This document shows, piece after piece, positions 1 to 7,707 of a stretch of DNA of 64,000 bases (its first letter is position 1; each line of letters begins with the position of its first letter). The stretch is from JAKALX01 sp964508715 (GTDB lineage: Bacteria > Chloroflexota > Dehalococcoidia > Tepidiformales > Tepidiformaceae). The translations under genes and the position numbers were made by a program. The notes beneath the pieces were generated by a model. It was not told the origin of the DNA, did no database searches, and saw only the letters and a program-made list of their open reading frames with translations. The stretch covers positions 34,541 through 98,540 of the forward strand of contig CAZDUX010000012.1 in assembly GCA_964508715.1 (NCBI GenBank). The letters run 5' to 3'.

Positions 1-874
1 CCAGCGGCCGCCACTCCGTGCCACCCGTATGGATGAGCCCGATGAGGTCCTTGGCGTCCAGTAACCCCAGGATATGGTCGAGATCACCGTCGTAGACCGG
101 GTAGCGTGTGTGCCGGTGTGCCTCGATCGTCTCCAGCACCTCGCCGAGCTCCGCCTCCGCGTCGATCGCAACGACCTCCGTTCGCGGCACCATGATCTGG
201 TCCGCCTGTATCGCACTGAACTCCAGTGCCCGCCGCGCGAGCAGGAGCTCGGAGGTGGAGAGGAGGCCAGCCCGCGCACTCGCCTCGATCACCATCTCCA
301 GCTCCTCGGCCGAGAGGTTCGTCTCGTGTTCGGAGGCTGGCCCGATCCCGAACGGCCGCACGACGAGACGCCCCGCCGAGTTCATGAGCCAGACAAACGG
401 GTGAAAGATACGGCTGAAGATCTCAATCGGGACCGCCACCCAGAGCGCCGTCTGCTCCGTGCGCTGCAGCGCGAGCGACTTCGGAGCCAGCTCCCCGAGG
501 ATGATGTGCATCGAGGTGATGAGCGTGAATGCGATCGCCACCGCGACCGCATGAGCGACCGCGCTCGCCGCCCAGCTCCCGACGAGCGCCTCCGTTGGCG
601 GCTCAATGAGCCCGGCCAGCGCCGGTTCACCAACCCAGCCGAGCGCCAGGCTCGACATCGTGATTCCCAGCTGCGTCGCCGCGATGTAGTTGTCGAGGTC
701 GTGCAGCGATGCGAGGAGGAGCTTGGCGCGTCCATGTCCCTGCGATGCCAGCTGCTCCACGCGCGTCCGCCGCACCGCCACGTAGGCGAACTCCGTCGCC
801 ACGAAGAGCCCGTTCGCCGCGACAAAGAAGATGACCGCGGCGATCCCGATGACCGTTACCCAGGTGTCCGACAC
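1..874 (-). CDS. CNNM/CorC-family (hemolysin-type) membrane protein, 3' end outside window
   Basis: The visible part is an N-terminal DUF21 membrane domain (first hydrophobic segment at about residues 6-25, more around 80-160) followed by the start of a CBS-pair region with the family-typical MVPRTEV stretch near residue 220. Proteins of this family are inner-membrane proteins linked to Mg2+/Co2+ homeostasis; the old name hemolysin does not describe a proven activity. The C-terminal CBS remainder and any CorC_HlyC domain lie beyond base 1. I chose the GTG at 874 as start; an in-frame TTG at 895 is the alternative and neither has a clear ribosome binding site. The upstream DNA carries short TCGACAAT-type repeats. 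Family assignment is secure; the transported ion is not known. Confidence 0.85.
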   Translation of the reverse strand, partial: MSDTWVTVIGIAAVIFFVAANGLFVATEFAYVAVRRTRVEQLASQGHGRAKLLLASLHDLDNYIAATQLGITMSSLALGWVGEPALAGLIEPPTEALVGSWAASAVAHAVAVAIAFTLITSMHIILGELAPKSLALQRTEQTALWVAVPIEIFSRIFHPFVWLMNSAGRLVVRPFGIGPASEHETNLSAEELEMVIEASARAGLLSTSELLLARRALEFSAIQADQIMVPRTEVVAIDAEAELGEVLETIEAHRHTRYPVYDGDLDHILGLLDAKDLIGLIHTGGTEWRPL

Positions 875-879
875 GATGC

Positions 880-912
880 GATTGTCGATTGACAATTGCC
901 GGTTGTCGATTC
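880..912. repeat. short TTGTCGAT/TCGACAA direct and inverted repeats
   Basis: Three copies of an 8-base TTGTCGAT-like word (one inverted) sit within about 33 bases just upstream of the CNNM/CorC start. A similar arrangement occurs at 3715-3749 upstream of the fmdB-type gene. Function unknown; could be a small intergenic repeat or an operator. Confidence 0.4.
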
Positions 913-989
913 CGTCCGGCGAATCCTGCGCGCCGTCCGCCCGTTCTACGGCGGGACACACCCGGGACAGTTGATGGATTTGGACCCCC

Positions 990-1853
990 TTAGTGGAACA
1001 TTCCGCGGTACGCGCCACTCACCAGGAAGTCATCCAGGATTCGCCGGGTGTGCTCCGGGATCTCGAGGCTCCCCAGTTCATCAGGGGCGAAGTAACGGAA
1101 CGCCTGTCCCTCGTTCACCTCGATCGCCCGCTCCGGGATATCCGGGTCGTCGTAGTAGATGTGGAAGATGTCCGTTAGCGACGTCCGGATCTCCGCGGCC
1201 TTGCGATAGACCCGGTAGAGCTTCAGGTTCTCCAGGAGCTGGCCCGTCTCCTCTTCGAACTCCCGCAACGCACCCGCGTCCGGTGCCTCGCCCGGCTCCA
1301 GCAGCCCGCCCGGCAGCGACCACTGGTCCGGGTACCGTTCCGGGGGCAGGTCGGCATCGCGGAGCTGTAAGAGGATCCGCCCCCAGCGATCCAGGGCGAT
1401 CACCCCGACACCCACCTTCCAGGGCCGCTGGAGAAGGAGCGTCCCACGGTACATATCACTCGCCAGGAACACCTCGAGCACCTTCCGTGAGCCCGGGTTC
1501 ATCAGCAGCTCCCCGATCTCCTCCGGCCGCCAGTACTGGAAATCAAGTCCCTCATGGACAGCGATCTCCTCGCGTGGCACCGCATCATCGGCAAAAAACA
1601 GGTGCGTCCGCTCCGGGATGAGCTCAGGAACATCCTCGCGCGTCACCGTCCGGAAGAACCGCAACCGCTCCAGCCGCACCCCGGTCTCTTCTTCGAACTC
1701 CCGCAGCGCCGTCTCTCGTGGCGACTCCGTGCCCTCTCGCTGCCCGCCCGGTATGGACCACCGGCCGGGACCCGCCGGCCGCACATCATCATCCCGCTTC
1801 TGCAGCAGGATCCCTCCATCGCCTGCGATCAGGAAGACTGCCGACCCTTCCAT
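990..1853 (-). CDS. Tandem NUDIX hydrolase (two NUDIX domains in one chain)
   Basis: The 287-residue protein contains two complete NUDIX boxes of the form G-x5-E-x7-REUxEExGU: one around residues 36-59 ending REFEEETGV and one around residues 180-203 ending REFEEETGQ. NUDIX proteins hydrolyse nucleoside diphosphates linked to another group, typically for housecleaning; the substrate cannot be read from the sequence. The open frame extends upstream to 2207, but the extension is low-complexity Arg/Gly/Ser-rich and overlaps the next gene. The ATG at 1853 opens directly into the first NUDIX beta strand (MEGSAVFLIAGDGG), so I take it as start. Both boxes keep the metal-binding Glu residues, so both domains may be active. 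Confidence 0.85.
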   Translation of the reverse strand: MEGSAVFLIAGDGGILLQKRDDDVRPAGPGRWSIPGGQREGTESPRETALREFEEETGVRLERLRFFRTVTREDVPELIPERTHLFFADDAVPREEIAVHEGLDFQYWRPEEIGELLMNPGSRKVLEVFLASDMYRGTLLLQRPWKVGVGVIALDRWGRILLQLRDADLPPERYPDQWSLPGGLLEPGEAPDAGALREFEEETGQLLENLKLYRVYRKAAEIRTSLTDIFHIYYDDPDIPERAIEVNEGQAFRYFAPDELGSLEIPEHTRRILDDFLVSGAYRGMFH

Positions 1854-1968
1854 CACCTGGCCGCGAGGCCCGCGGTACCACCTGCCCGTGGCGCCTCGTT
1901 CCCGGGCGCCCGCGGCTCTCTGGTGGCGATCCCGGCCCATCGTGCAAGGTGGATCACGAACCGGGAAC

Positions 1969-2778
1969 TCACTCGAGCGTCTGCCGGGCCCGCCGTGCAC
2001 TGTGCGCATCGGCCAGCTCATCCCCGAGCCGTGCGACCGCTTCGCCCTTCGATCGTGCTGCCTCGTAGGCTTCGAGATGGCGCCGGGCCCGCTCGGCCAT
2101 CGCGTCCGCCGGGCCGAACATGTTGTTTGCGTTCGCCGCATACCGGGCGTCCGGGAGTACTGCGCCCGCAAACCCGTACTGGCCCAGGCTCTGGAGCTCC
2201 AGGCCATCGCTCGCCACGAGTGGCAGCCGGTCGTAGGCCCGCGCCACCGCTACCACCTTCCCCCGGGCGTAGCTCAGCCGCTCGCCGCGCTCTTCGGGCC
2301 GCGCACCCGTGTCACGCGCGTATGCCGCCTGTGCGAATACGAGCCCCGCGACCCGTGGAGCCGCCGACAGGATCTCATTGGCGCGGAGCAGCCCCCGCGC
2401 CGTGCCGATCACCGGGAAGACCGCGATCGCCCCTGGCTCGATCCCGCGCGCCAGCTCGAACTCGCGCAGGAGCACGGCCGTGTCGCGAACCTCCTGCGGC
2501 TCCGTCACGTGTGGCAGGAGCACCCCGTTCAGGGTATGGCTCACCACCGCCGAGAGGTCATCGCGGAGCAGCTTCGTGCGCGGGTTGTTGATGAGGACGA
2601 GCCCGCACTTCTCCGCCTCGCTGACCCGGTGTAACGCCTCGATGGCCGTATTTCGCAGCGACTGGATCGGGCGCGCGTCCGTCGCCAGCGTGAGCAGCAC
2701 CGCGTCGGCCGTCGAAACGAGCGTCTCGCTGAGCCCCTCGCCAGCAGCCCCGGCGGCGACGATGCTGCGGAGGCGCAC
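1969..2778 (-). CDS. HpcH/HpaI aldolase/citrate lyase family protein (CitE-like)
   Basis: A 269-residue protein resembling the CitE/HpcH TIM-barrel lyases, which cleave or form C-C bonds in CoA esters or keto acids using a metal ion. Recognisable stretches are the early alternation of small hydrophobic strands, 'LVLINNPRTK' near residue 60, 'VFPVIGTARGLL' near 120 and 'LVASDGLELQSLGQYGF' near 190. The frame is open to an ATG at 2808, but that start would overlap the upstream DinB gene. The GTG at 2778 lies right after the DinB stop and has a GGGAGG ribosome binding site about 9 bases upstream, so I prefer it. It forms a two-gene unit with the DinB gene. Substrate unknown. Confidence 0.75.
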   Translation of the reverse strand: MRLRSIVAAGAAGEGLSETLVSTADAVLLTLATDARPIQSLRNTAIEALHRVSEAEKCGLVLINNPRTKLLRDDLSAVVSHTLNGVLLPHVTEPQEVRDTAVLLREFELARGIEPGAIAVFPVIGTARGLLRANEILSAAPRVAGLVFAQAAYARDTGARPEERGERLSYARGKVVAVARAYDRLPLVASDGLELQSLGQYGFAGAVLPDARYAANANNMFGPADAMAERARRHLEAYEAARSKGEAVARLGDELADAHSARRARQTLE

Positions 2779-2779
2779 C

Positions 2780-3319
2780 CTACGCCCTCCCGCCGATGTA
2801 TCCGCCAACCACGAGCGGAGGTGGCTGCAGCGCTGCGAGGTTCAGGTCCTGCTTCAACCCCATGATCCCCTGCAGGTGGTCGAGCACGTGGCGGTACATC
2901 AGTTCGGCGATCCACTGGCAGCTCAGTGGCCCCCATTGCGTGTCCTGCCGGAAGCGCAGCCACGTCGCATCCGTCATGTTCCGGAAGATCGCCTGCTCCT
3001 CCTCCCGGATCCGCCCGATGTCCGCCATGATCTCACTGATCGGCTCGTCGGCGTCGTAGCGTGCCTCGTGCCAGTCCCGCCGGTTGTAAGCCCGTGGATC
3101 GAGCATATCCGGGACCGTCGCCCACCGCAGGAGCGGCAGGTAGACCTGCTCCTCCATGTCCCGCAGGTGCGCCAGGTGCTCGTGGATCGACCACTCTCCC
3201 TGCCCCGGGGAATACGCCGCATGGTCCCGCCCCAACCCCCGGATGACCCAGGCGAGGTCCTCGGTCGCGTTGACGAGCCGGCTCGTGAGCTCCCTGCGGT
3301 AGAGCATCGTCTCGCTCAT
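2780..3319 (-). CDS. DinB-family putative metal-binding protein
   Basis: 179 residues forming a DinB-like four-helix bundle. 'EWSIHEHLAHLRD' near residue 42 and 'ELMYRHVLDHLQG' near residue 139 supply the His residues expected for the metal site of this superfamily (thiol-dependent transferases and MDMPI relatives). A perfect GGAGG lies 7 bases before the ATG. The stop is immediately followed by the GTG of the CitE-like gene, indicating translational coupling. No specific substrate can be assigned. Confidence 0.8.
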   Translation of the reverse strand: MSETMLYRRELTSRLVNATEDLAWVIRGLGRDHAAYSPGQGEWSIHEHLAHLRDMEEQVYLPLLRWATVPDMLDPRAYNRRDWHEARYDADEPISEIMADIGRIREEEQAIFRNMTDATWLRFRQDTQWGPLSCQWIAELMYRHVLDHLQGIMGLKQDLNLAALQPPPLVVGGYIGGRA

Positions 3320-3395
3320 CCGAACACCTCCAACCGTCCCCGATGTTTTTGCTCAGGCGAGTATACGGATTATCGGTTCTGTCTGACCAGCCCCG

Positions 3396-3710
3396 CTACA
3401 TCTCCGCCAGCGGGTGATCCGGCGGCGGCAGCCCGCCTGCCAGCTGGTCGTAGCGGCGCGCATACCGCCCCACATCCGGCGACGGACCCATCACCGCGTC
3501 GACCTCTTTCCCATACTTCGCTTCGGCTTCCGCGAGCTGGTCGGCCACGGTCTTGTGCTGCGAAAACTTCGAGACGATCCGGCGCATGTCGTGGCCCGGC
3601 TCATTCACCCCGTTCGGGCACTTCGGCGCCTCGATATTCGCCGTCACGGCCCGCTTGAAGATCTCCTCCCGCGAGCCGCACTTTGGACACTGGAACTCAT
3701 AGAGTGGCAT
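3396..3710 (-). CDS. FmdB-family zinc ribbon protein
   Basis: 104 residues opening with MPLYEFQCPKCG, the classic FmdB-type zinc ribbon start (Cys8 and Cys11). The second knuckle is unusual: Cys31 is present but no CxxC partner follows; His40 might serve instead (inference). The C-terminal half is polar and probably helical. Members are small regulatory or accessory proteins with no settled biochemical role. The start is supported by the family signature; no strong ribosome binding site is visible. Upstream DNA has the same TCGACAAT-like repeats seen before the gene at 874. Confidence 0.8.
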   Translation of the reverse strand: MPLYEFQCPKCGSREEIFKRAVTANIEAPKCPNGVNEPGHDMRRIVSKFSQHKTVADQLAEAEAKYGKEVDAVMGPSPDVGRYARRYDQLAGGLPPPDHPLAEM

Positions 3711-3714
3711 GGCT

Positions 3715-3749
3715 CAATTGTCGAGCGCCGCTCGCGGATTGTCGATCCC
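3715..3749. repeat. TTGTCGA-type repeat pair flanking a short GC inverted repeat
   Basis: Two ATTGTCGA words flank GCGCCGCTCGCGG upstream of the fmdB-type gene. The same word occurs at 880-912. Possibly a dispersed intergenic element. Confidence 0.35.
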
Positions 3750-3763
3750 TTCCATACCGAGAC

Positions 3764-3780
3764 GGCTCAAACCGTGAGCC
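3764..3780. other. Small hairpin between fmdB-type gene and enoyl-CoA hydratase
   Basis: GGCTCA-aaccg-TGAGCC is a perfect 6-bp inverted repeat placed 10 bases after the hydratase stop on the minus strand. There is no T-run, so termination is uncertain. Confidence 0.35.
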
Positions 3781-3789
3781 CCGGTTCCC

Positions 3790-4584
3790 TTAGCGCCCCA
3801 GGAACTCCGGTGCCCGCTTCTCCACGAACGCCCGTGCCGCGTTTCGATGGTCCTCGGTCTGGCCACTCGCGATCATGTTCTCCGCCTCGCGCGTCAGCGT
3901 GTCGCCAAAGCTGTTGGTCGCACCGAAGCTAAAATTGTCCTTGATCCGCCCGAGCGCCAGGGTCGGCCCCGTCGCGAGCCGCCGCGCCAGCTCCATCGTC
4001 TCGGCCTGCAGGTTCTCGTGCGGAACCACCTTCGTCACCAGCCCGAGCTGCAGCGCCGTTGCCGCGTCGATGACATCACTGAGGAAGTACAGCTCCTTCG
4101 CCTTCGCCTGCCCGATGAGCCGCTGGAGTAACCACGTCCCGCCGAAGTCGCCGCTGAAACCTACCTTTGCGAACGCCGTGGTGAAGCGCGCCTGGTCGCT
4201 CGCCACCCGGAGATCCGCCGCCAGCGCGACGCTCAGCCCGGCGCCCGCGGCCACCCCGTTCACCATTGCAATCGTCGGCTTCGGCATCTCCTGCAGGAGC
4301 CGCGATATCTCCTCCTGCTTCCGCAACTCCTCGACGCGGTCTACCACCCGCGGGGCACTCCCCGCGTTGCCTTCCGCCATCGCCTTCACATCGCCCCCCG
4401 CTGAAAACGCACGCCCCGCACCCGTGACCACCACGCACCGCACGCCGGGGTCGGCTGCTGCCTTCTCCCCCGCCTGGAACATCGTCGCCAGCATCTCCGG
4501 GTTCATGGCGTTGAGCGCCTCCGGGCGGTTGAGGGTAATGGTTGCCACCCCGTCGGTGACCTCATAGAGCACGGTATCGGACAT
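3790..4584 (-). CDS. Enoyl-CoA hydratase/isomerase family protein
   Basis: 264-residue crotonase-fold protein. 'GRAFSAGGDVKAMAEG' near residue 60 is the CoA-binding and first oxyanion-hole region, and 'NGVAAGAGLSVALAADLRVAS' near residue 108 the second. The usual catalytic Glu positions around 'AFAKVGFSGDFGGTWLLQRLIG' read Gly/Asp, so it may be an isomerase or another crotonase rather than a classic hydratase (inference). The frame continues upstream to 4707, but MSDTVLYEV at 4584 matches the family N-terminus. It is followed, in transcription order, by the fmdB-type gene. Probably acts in cytosolic acyl-CoA metabolism. Confidence 0.85.
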   Translation of the reverse strand: MSDTVLYEVTDGVATITLNRPEALNAMNPEMLATMFQAGEKAAADPGVRCVVVTGAGRAFSAGGDVKAMAEGNAGSAPRVVDRVEELRKQEEISRLLQEMPKPTIAMVNGVAAGAGLSVALAADLRVASDQARFTTAFAKVGFSGDFGGTWLLQRLIGQAKAKELYFLSDVIDAATALQLGLVTKVVPHENLQAETMELARRLATGPTLALGRIKDNFSFGATNSFGDTLTREAENMIASGQTEDHRNAARAFVEKRAPEFLGR

Positions 4585-4645
4585 CGGTTGCCTCACGAGA
4601 CGCACGAAATGGCAGCCATTGTAACAACCATCGCCCCCTGCCGCT

Positions 4646-5980
4646 TCAGTTCGTCGCAAAAAGCCTCGGCTCACGAACAAGGCTGTATGCCGCCACCCCG
4701 GCCGCAATGAGGATCACGCCGATGACCACGTACACCGACCCCACGCCCATCGCCCCCGATACGAAGCCGCCGGCGAGCGGGCCGATGAGCAACGCCATCG
4801 ACTGCATGCTCGCTGCCAGCCCGAACGCACTCCCCTGTTTTCCGTCGGGCACGCTCGCCGCGATCAGCGCGTTCGTCCCCGGCACCATCGCCCCCTGGAA
4901 CAACCCGACCGCCCCGAGGAGCAGCATGAACGCGAGGTAACTCCCGGCGATCGCCACCGGGATATACAGCACCCCCGTCAATAGCGCGGCTCCCGCCACG
5001 CAGTTCCGATACCCCAGGCGCGACCCCAGCGGCGCGATCGAAAGTGCTGCCACGGTGCTCGTCAACCCGATCATCCCGAACACCAGTCCTGTCGCCGCTT
5101 CCTCCTCCAGCCCCCAGCCGAAGAGGTCCACCACCACTCGCTCGGCGTCGCCGGTCTCCGAGTAGTCCTCGATGCTCAGCGGCATCACGGGCCGCACGAA
5201 GCTCGTCCCCAGCCAGAGTGCAAAGAGCAGCCCCAGCATCAGGATCACCTGCCGCTCCGAGACCACGGTCTTCAGGTCGTGCACGATCCCGCCGCTCGGC
5301 TTGCTTCCCTCGGTACGCACGATCTCCGGTTTGAACGAATCCCGCGGCTCGCGGACGAACAGGTACCCGAGCACTGCCGCCACCAGGTAGAGCGATGCGC
5401 AGAAGAAAAACGACTCCCGGATCCCGAGGCTCGCCGCCACGACACCGCCAACCACCGGCCCGAGCATGTTCGCCGCGAACTGCCCGGTTTGCAGCGCCCC
5501 CAGCGCCTGCCCCACCTTCTCCCTTGGAGTCGTTGCCGCAACCAGGGCTGCCGCCGCACCCATCGTCCCCGCGAACGCACCCATCAGGAACCGTAGCAAC
5601 ACGAGCTGCCACACTGCCTGCACCAACCCCATCGCACCGATCAGGATCCCCGCCCCAACGAGTGCCCGGATGAACATCGGCTTCCGGCCGTAGCGGTCGG
5701 CGAGCGCCCCCCAGAGCGGCGCCGTCAGTGTGAGCGAAAGCCCGCTCGCACTCGCCGTGATACCCGTCCAGTACGCGCGCTCTGATTTCGCCGCCACCCC
5801 CAGCTCCTTGATGTAGAGCGGCATGAACGGGAAAACGAAGTTCGCACCGAGCAACCCAACGAAGACACCAAGCCAGATGAAGACGAGATTCCGCCGCCAC
5901 GTCGTTTCGAACGGACTCGGCTCACGCCCGATTGCCGGTGTGGCAGATGGGGGTCGGGCAGTGCTGACAGGCGCGGTCAC
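4646..5980 (-). CDS. MFS transporter, tandem copy A
   Basis: 444 residues with about 12 membrane segments and the MFS motif A 'GALADRYGRKPMF' near residue 92. It is a close paralogue of the next gene (shared 'FIWLGVFVGLLGA', 'ATTPREKVGQALG', 'ASVPDGKQGSAFGLAASMQS'). An open frame runs to a TTG at 6058, but the GTG at 5980 gives VTAPV, which aligns with the paralogue's VTARV start, and a GAGGG lies just upstream. Likely a drug/proton-type or metabolite exporter; substrate unknown. Confidence 0.85.
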   Translation of the reverse strand: MTAPVSTARPPSATPAIGREPSPFETTWRRNLVFIWLGVFVGLLGANFVFPFMPLYIKELGVAAKSERAYWTGITASASGLSLTLTAPLWGALADRYGRKPMFIRALVGAGILIGAMGLVQAVWQLVLLRFLMGAFAGTMGAAAALVAATTPREKVGQALGALQTGQFAANMLGPVVGGVVAASLGIRESFFFCASLYLVAAVLGYLFVREPRDSFKPEIVRTEGSKPSGGIVHDLKTVVSERQVILMLGLLFALWLGTSFVRPVMPLSIEDYSETGDAERVVVDLFGWGLEEEAATGLVFGMIGLTSTVAALSIAPLGSRLGYRNCVAGAALLTGVLYIPVAIAGSYLAFMLLLGAVGLFQGAMVPGTNALIAASVPDGKQGSAFGLAASMQSMALLIGPLAGGFVSGAMGVGSVYVVIGVILIAAGVAAYSLVREPRLFATN

Positions 5981-6097
5981 GGCAGCGCCCTCGCCGTCCG
6001 GCGAATCAAGAAGACGGAGACTGGCAAGAGGGATTGTCCGGGTGCGAGTGTGGGCCAATTCTGACCTGCCTGACCCTTACGCGCACGTCAGACCGGG

Positions 6098-7438
6098 CTA
6101 CTCCCCGGCGACCACGTGGACCTTGACCCCTGCCCGCTCCGGCTCCCTCACCGCCACGTACGCCAGGACTCCCGTGAGCATCAGGACAACCGCGATCACC
6201 ACGTAAGGCGCCCAGATTCCCGCAAGCGCACTCGTGTAACCACCGCCGATCGGTCCGCCGAGGAGCGCCAGCGACTGCATGCTCGCCGCCAGTCCGAACG
6301 CACTCCCCTGCTTTCCGTCCGGTACCGCAGCGGCTATGAGCGCATTCAGCCCCGGCACCATGGCCCCCTGGAAGAGTCCAACCGCGCCCATCATCAGCAG
6401 GAACGCTCCAAACCCGTTGCTCAGCGCCACGGGCAGGTACAGCGCACCCGCAATCGCCGCCGCTCCTGCCACGCATGTCCTGTAACCGATCCGGTTCCCC
6501 AGCGGGCCGACGGTCAGCGCCGCGATCGTGCTCGTCAGCCCGATGAGCCCAAAAACCACGCCCGTCGACGTCGTCACGTTGAGGTTGTACGTCCCCCAGG
6601 GGAGTGCGAGCGCGACCGTCCCCGTATCGCTCGATGGCGTACTCGAGAAGTGCTCGATATTCAGCGGCATCACCGGCCGCACGAACGTCGTCCCGAGCCA
6701 GAGAACAAACATCAGCACCAGCATGACCACGATCTGGCGCTCGGAGATGACCGATTTCAGATCCTCCACGATGCTCCCCCGCTTCATGCTTGCTGGCTGC
6801 GCTGCCTCGCTTGCTTTCGGTTCCCGGACGAACAGGTAGGCGAGCAACGTTGCCGCCCCATAGAGCACCGCGCAGAAAACGAACGACTCGCGGATGCCAA
6901 GGTTCGCCGCAACCACTCCGCCCAGGACCGGCCCGAGCATGTTCGCGCTGAACGACGCGGTCTGCAGCATTCCCAGCGCCTGCCCCGTCTTTTCACGTGG
7001 TGTGCTTGCCGCAACCAGTGCCGCCGCGGCGCCCATCGTCCCGGCAAACGCCCCCATCAGGAAGCGTAGGGCGATGAGCTGCCAGACCGTCTGTGCCACC
7101 CCCATGATCCCGATGAGGACACCCGCCCCCGCGAGCGCTCGCAGGAACATCGGCTTGCGTCCGAAACGATCCGCCATCGCCCCCCAGAGCGGCGCCGTCA
7201 GCGTGAGCGACAGCCCCGTCGCCCCTTCCGAGAGCCCCGAGTAGAACGACACGTCTCCCGTGTCGTTGATCCCCAGCTTCTTGATGTAGAACGGCATGAA
7301 GGGGAAGACAAACCCGGCCCCGAGCAACCCGACGAACACACCGATCCAGATGAACGCCAGGTTCCGCTTCCATGTTCCCGCGAACGACGGCTCCTCCGAT
7401 GCGAAAGGGCGGGCCGCCTCCCGCACCCGAGCCGTCAC
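6098..7438 (-). CDS. MFS transporter, tandem copy B
   Basis: 446 residues, about 12 membrane segments, motif A 'GAMADRFGRKPMF' near residue 90. Starts with GTG (VTARVREAARP) without a clear ribosome binding site. It lies 117 bases upstream of copy A in the same direction and is clearly derived from the same ancestor; the largest difference is in the central loop around residues 255-290, where this copy has an extra polar insert. Promoter must lie in the 269-base divergent spacer to the gene at 7708. Substrate unknown. Confidence 0.85.
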   Translation of the reverse strand: MTARVREAARPFASEEPSFAGTWKRNLAFIWIGVFVGLLGAGFVFPFMPFYIKKLGINDTGDVSFYSGLSEGATGLSLTLTAPLWGAMADRFGRKPMFLRALAGAGVLIGIMGVAQTVWQLIALRFLMGAFAGTMGAAAALVAASTPREKTGQALGMLQTASFSANMLGPVLGGVVAANLGIRESFVFCAVLYGAATLLAYLFVREPKASEAAQPASMKRGSIVEDLKSVISERQIVVMLVLMFVLWLGTTFVRPVMPLNIEHFSSTPSSDTGTVALALPWGTYNLNVTTSTGVVFGLIGLTSTIAALTVGPLGNRIGYRTCVAGAAAIAGALYLPVALSNGFGAFLLMMGAVGLFQGAMVPGLNALIAAAVPDGKQGSAFGLAASMQSLALLGGPIGGGYTSALAGIWAPYVVIAVVLMLTGVLAYVAVREPERAGVKVHVVAGE

Positions 7439-7671
7439 GAGCGCTTACAGGCCCGGACAGCAGCAGTTGACGTGGCAACGATCATCGTCCGTACCTGCCC
7501 GGGAAGGGATGCTTCGATAGTCGCACGCCTGTACTGCTGATGCACATAAGTGCACCCGGCGTCCCGTTATCGCCCCTGCCACAATCCGCCAATCCCCCGG
7601 TACCACCGGGAGCCACGCCTAACGCCCGACGGATGGCGCCGTTCTGGTTCGAATACCGGCCGGTGGTGTAA

Positions 7672-7692
7672 CGTTTTCATATCAATGAAACG
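7672..7692. promoter_or_regulatory. Imperfect palindrome in divergent MFS spacer (possible operator)
   Basis: CGTTTTCAT-atca-ATGAAACG is a near-perfect inverted repeat, and one of the few AT-rich stretches here, placed 16 bases before the TTG start at 7708 and in the shared upstream region of two divergent transporters. Suggestive of a repressor site; no regulator gene is adjacent. Confidence 0.3.
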
Positions 7693-7707
7693 GGAAGGGC
7701 GAACTAT

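Noticed and set aside
74..892. Long plus-strand open frame opposite the CNNM/CorC gene
   Set aside because: Arg-rich composition; the minus strand encodes a recognisable membrane protein over the same DNA.
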